A stretch of 13,472 nucleotides of DNA from assembly GCA_964471235.1 (NCBI GenBank), contig CAYYGL010000135.1, positions 1-13,472 on the forward strand. The letters are read 5' to 3'. The notes under the pieces are model-generated. The model did not search any database, was not told the DNA's origin, and saw nothing but the letters and a program-made list of their open reading frames with translations. Shown one piece after another: positions 11,081 through 13,472 of this stretch (position 1 is the stretch's first letter; each line of letters starts with the position of its first letter). The position numbers and the translations under genes are program-made. The stretch is from CAYYGL01 sp964471235 (GTDB lineage Bacteria > Calditrichota > Calditrichia > RBG-13-44-9 > J075).

Positions 11081-13472
11081 ATGATGCAATACAAAAGACG
11101 GATGATTCTGACAACCCTGTTATTTCTTATCTTTGGTATAATGATTGTTTTGGGGCAGGAGCCGACAAAAAAGGCAGCCCCCAAAGACACTACCACAACA
11201 AAAACCGAGAAAAAAGAGAAGAAGAAAAAAAAGCTTCCCGGTAAGCCCTTTAAGGAATTAATTGAAGACTACCATGTGATAAAGGGATTCTTCACCTTGT
11301 ATCAAAACAAAGATGATGGGAAAGTCTATCTGGAGATCAAACCGGAGCAGTTTGATCAGGTATATTTATGCAGTATCACCCGGGAAACCGGCGATGGCTT
11401 TTTCTTTGACAGCGGGGCAATTTTAGACCAGTTTCCCTTTTTCTTCACCCGGGTGGGGGACAAGGTGCTTTTTGTCGAGAAGAATGTTCGCTTTCGGGCA
11501 GATGCCAACGCAGCGATTCATCGTGCCGTGGAAAAAGATATTCCCAATTCTATCAAAGCGACCGTAAAAATTGCCAGCCAACCCCATCCGGAGCGGGGCA
11601 GCATATTGGTTGATGCCAGAGAATTGTTTGTGCAGGATATTGGGATGGTCAGCTATATCACCGGGCGTGCCAAGTTGGGATACTCGCTGGATAAAAAAAG
11701 CAGCTCCATCTCCCTGCTTAAATCATTCCCCCTGAATACCGAAATCGAGGTAACTCTCCATTTTAAAAGCTCCAAGCCCAATCCCCTGTTTACCCTGGCA
11801 GATTCCCGTAGTATGATCCACCGCTATCACTACAGCCTCTCCAAAATTCCGGAAAGCGATTACCATCCCCGAAGAGCAGATGACCGGGTGGGGCATTTTA
11901 ACACCCTTTACCAGGATTATACTTCTATTCTTCAGGTAGACCCCTATACCCGCTACATCAATCGCTGGAACCTGGAGAAAGCGGAGCCGAAGTTTAAACT
12001 TTCTCCTCCCAAAAAGCCTCATGTCTACTGGTTGGAGAACACCATTCCGGTGGAATACCGGGATGCGGTACGAGAAGGGATATTGCTCTGGAACCGCGCC
12101 TTTGAGAAAATCGGGATCAAGAACGCCATCGAAGTACGGCAGATGCCCGATGATGCCGATTGGGACCCGGCAGATATTCGTTATAATACCATCCGCTGGA
12201 TTGTGCAGCCGGGCGGCGGATATGCAGTGGGTCCCTCCCGCGCCAACCCCTTTACCGGGGAACTTTACAATGCCGATATTCGCCTCAGCGCCGATATGGT
12301 GCGCTTTTACTACCGGGAGTTTAATGAATTCGTAACCCCGATGGTAAACCGGCAGGAACTATTCTCCCTGCTGAGCCCCGGGAATGTGGGTGCCAGGTGG
12401 CTGCTGCAAAAATCATTGCTGTTGCCGCTTCAAAGCGAAGAGAGCCAAGACATACCTTCGGTTGCCGACCAAATTGCATTGGTGAGGGAACTCGCCGCAT
12501 CAACATTCCCATACCAGTGCACCTACAGCCAGGGGATGATGCACCAGATGGCATTTGGCTGGAGCCTGTTAATGGCACAGGGGGAAGCAACTCCCAAAGA
12601 TATGGAGCAGTTTGTGCATGATGCCATTGTGAACGTGATTGCCCACGAAGTGGGGCATACGTTGGGACTGCGCCATAACTTCAAAGCCAGTTCCATCCAT
12701 CCCTTTGAAAAGTTAAATGATCCCAGCTACCTCAAAAATCACACGCTTTCCGGCTCGGTAATGGATTACGACCCGGTTCACATCGCCCGGAACAAACAGG
12801 CGCAGGGTCATTATTTTCAAACGGAACTGGGACCCTACGATTACTGGGCGATTGAATATGCCTACACGCCTTATGATCCGGCATCCAAAATCAGTGAGAA
12901 AGATATGCTGGAAAAGATAGCCGAAAAAGCATCGCAGCCCGCCTTGCAGTACGGCACCGATGAAGATGCTTTCGGAGTGTCAACCCGTTCTATTGATCCG
13001 ACCTGTAGTTTGTGGGACATGGGTGCTGATCCGCTCCAATATTACCAATGGCGGCTGGAATTAGCCAGGAATTTGTGGGACCACCTGTTGGAAAAATTTG
13101 AAAAGAAGGGAGAACGATACCCTACCCTGCGACGAGTATTTTCCCAGGGGATCGGCGAATATTTTTTAGCCGGACTCAATTCCGGAAAATATATCGGCGG
13201 TATCTATCAACACCGGGATCATATTGGCGATCCCAACGGCAGACCCCCTTTTGAGATAGTGCCTGCGGAGAAACAGCGGGAAGCCCTGCAATTCGTGATT
13301 GAAAAATTTTTCTCGCCCAACTCATTTCAATTTTCCCCGGAGCTGTTAAATAAATTAGCCGCCGACCGACAATGGGATTTCGCAGGCACGGTTTTTCGGA
13401 TTACCCGCCTGGATTACCCGATTCACGGCATTGTGCAGGTGCTCCAGGCCATTACCCTCTTCCGCCTGTATG
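11081..13472 (+). CDS. Secreted zinc-dependent metalloprotease (DUF5118/DUF5117/DUF4953 type), 3' end outside window
   Basis: At least 797 residues, open to the window end. A signal peptide (MMQYKRRMILTTLLFLIFGI, then MIVLGQEP) precedes a Lys/Thr-rich linker to about residue 55, so the protein is exported. About residues 55-95 (FKELIEDYHVIKGFFTLYQN) fit DUF5118, and the segment to about 300 (VGDKVLFVEKNVRFRADANA, VDARELFVQDIG) fits DUF5117. The DUF4953-type part has the metzincin zinc site HEVGHTLGLRH (522-532) with catalytic Glu523 and a Met-turn SVMDY (559-563). Members are common in Bacteroidota and related phyla and probably degrade proteins outside the cytoplasm; substrate unknown. GGGAG at 11072-11076 allows the ATG at 11081 or 11084. 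It has no evident link to the BMC. Confidence 0.92.
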   Translation, partial: MMQYKRRMILTTLLFLIFGIMIVLGQEPTKKAAPKDTTTTKTEKKEKKKKKLPGKPFKELIEDYHVIKGFFTLYQNKDDGKVYLEIKPEQFDQVYLCSITRETGDGFFFDSGAILDQFPFFFTRVGDKVLFVEKNVRFRADANAAIHRAVEKDIPNSIKATVKIASQPHPERGSILVDARELFVQDIGMVSYITGRAKLGYSLDKKSSSISLLKSFPLNTEIEVTLHFKSSKPNPLFTLADSRSMIHRYHYSLSKIPESDYHPRRADDRVGHFNTLYQDYTSILQVDPYTRYINRWNLEKAEPKFKLSPPKKPHVYWLENTIPVEYRDAVREGILLWNRAFEKIGIKNAIEVRQMPDDADWDPADIRYNTIRWIVQPGGGYAVGPSRANPFTGELYNADIRLSADMVRFYYREFNEFVTPMVNRQELFSLLSPGNVGARWLLQKSLLLPLQSEESQDIPSVADQIALVRELAASTFPYQCTYSQGMMHQMAFGWSLLMAQGEATPKDMEQFVHDAIVNVIAHEVGHTLGLRHNFKASSIHPFEKLNDPSYLKNHTLSGSVMDYDPVHIARNKQAQGHYFQTELGPYDYWAIEYAYTPYDPASKISEKDMLEKIAEKASQPALQYGTDEDAFGVSTRSIDPTCSLWDMGADPLQYYQWRLELARNLWDHLLEKFEKKGERYPTLRRVFSQGIGEYFLAGLNSGKYIGGIYQHRDHIGDPNGRPPFEIVPAEKQREALQFVIEKFFSPNSFQFSPELLNKLAADRQWDFAGTVFRITRLDYPIHGIVQVLQAITLFRLY

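Overview
The window is about 13.5 kb of bacterial DNA dominated by a bacterial microcompartment (BMC) locus on the minus strand. Gene content points to a sugar-phosphate-utilising (SPU-type) BMC: a ribose-5-phosphate isomerase B (RpiB) fused to a deoxyribose-5-phosphate aldolase (DeoC), a CoA-acylating aldehyde dehydrogenase with an N-terminal encapsulation peptide, one hexameric (BMC-H), two trimeric (BMC-T) and three pentameric (BMC-P) shell proteins, and a small Rieske protein. Taxonomy cannot be fixed from the sequence. Moderate GC, strong Shine-Dalgarno sites, an exported DUF5118/DUF5117/DUF4953-type metzincin and palindromic intergenic repeats would suit an environmental FCB-type or candidate-phylum bacterium, but that is a weak inference.

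Layout in minus-strand transcription order, right to left. thyX (8454-10523) encodes a flavin-dependent thymidylate synthase interrupted by a 379-residue HNH-type intein inside its signature motif. Downstream of it lie the remains of a Phd/VapC toxin-antitoxin pair (8029-8387, plus strand) and a 118-bp second copy of part of the thyX 3' region (7793-7910). Next comes the BMC core block: rpiB-deoC fusion, BMC-T(double type), BMC-H, BMC-P and aldehyde dehydrogenase (7244 down to 2381). Two same-orientation copies of a ~148-bp palindromic repeat (2156-2304 and 7276-7423) bracket this block. Beyond the left repeat is a second toxin-antitoxin operon, whose RelE-like toxin gene is frameshifted in a run of six A. 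Then comes a second, tightly overlapping shell block: BMC-T, BMC-P, BMC-P and Rieske (1513 down to 28). On the right, divergent from thyX, a secreted zinc metalloprotease gene (11081 onward, plus strand) runs off the window.

Proposed working of the BMC (family knowledge plus inference): DeoC cleaves 2-deoxyribose 5-phosphate to acetaldehyde and glyceraldehyde 3-phosphate inside the shell. The aldehyde dehydrogenase converts acetaldehyde to acetyl-CoA with NAD+. The RpiB domain interconverts a pentose (or related) phosphate. The shell retains the aldehyde and the CoA/NAD pools. A phosphotransacylase (PduL/Pta) and an alcohol dehydrogenase, usual for cofactor recycling, are not in the window and may lie beyond base 1. 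The most unusual points are the internal encapsulation-like helix and cysteine cluster joining RpiB to DeoC, the Rieske protein in the shell operon, the repeat-bracketed core block, the intein in the ThyX catalytic motif with a nearby partial thyX copy, and the single-base lesion in the RelE-like toxin.
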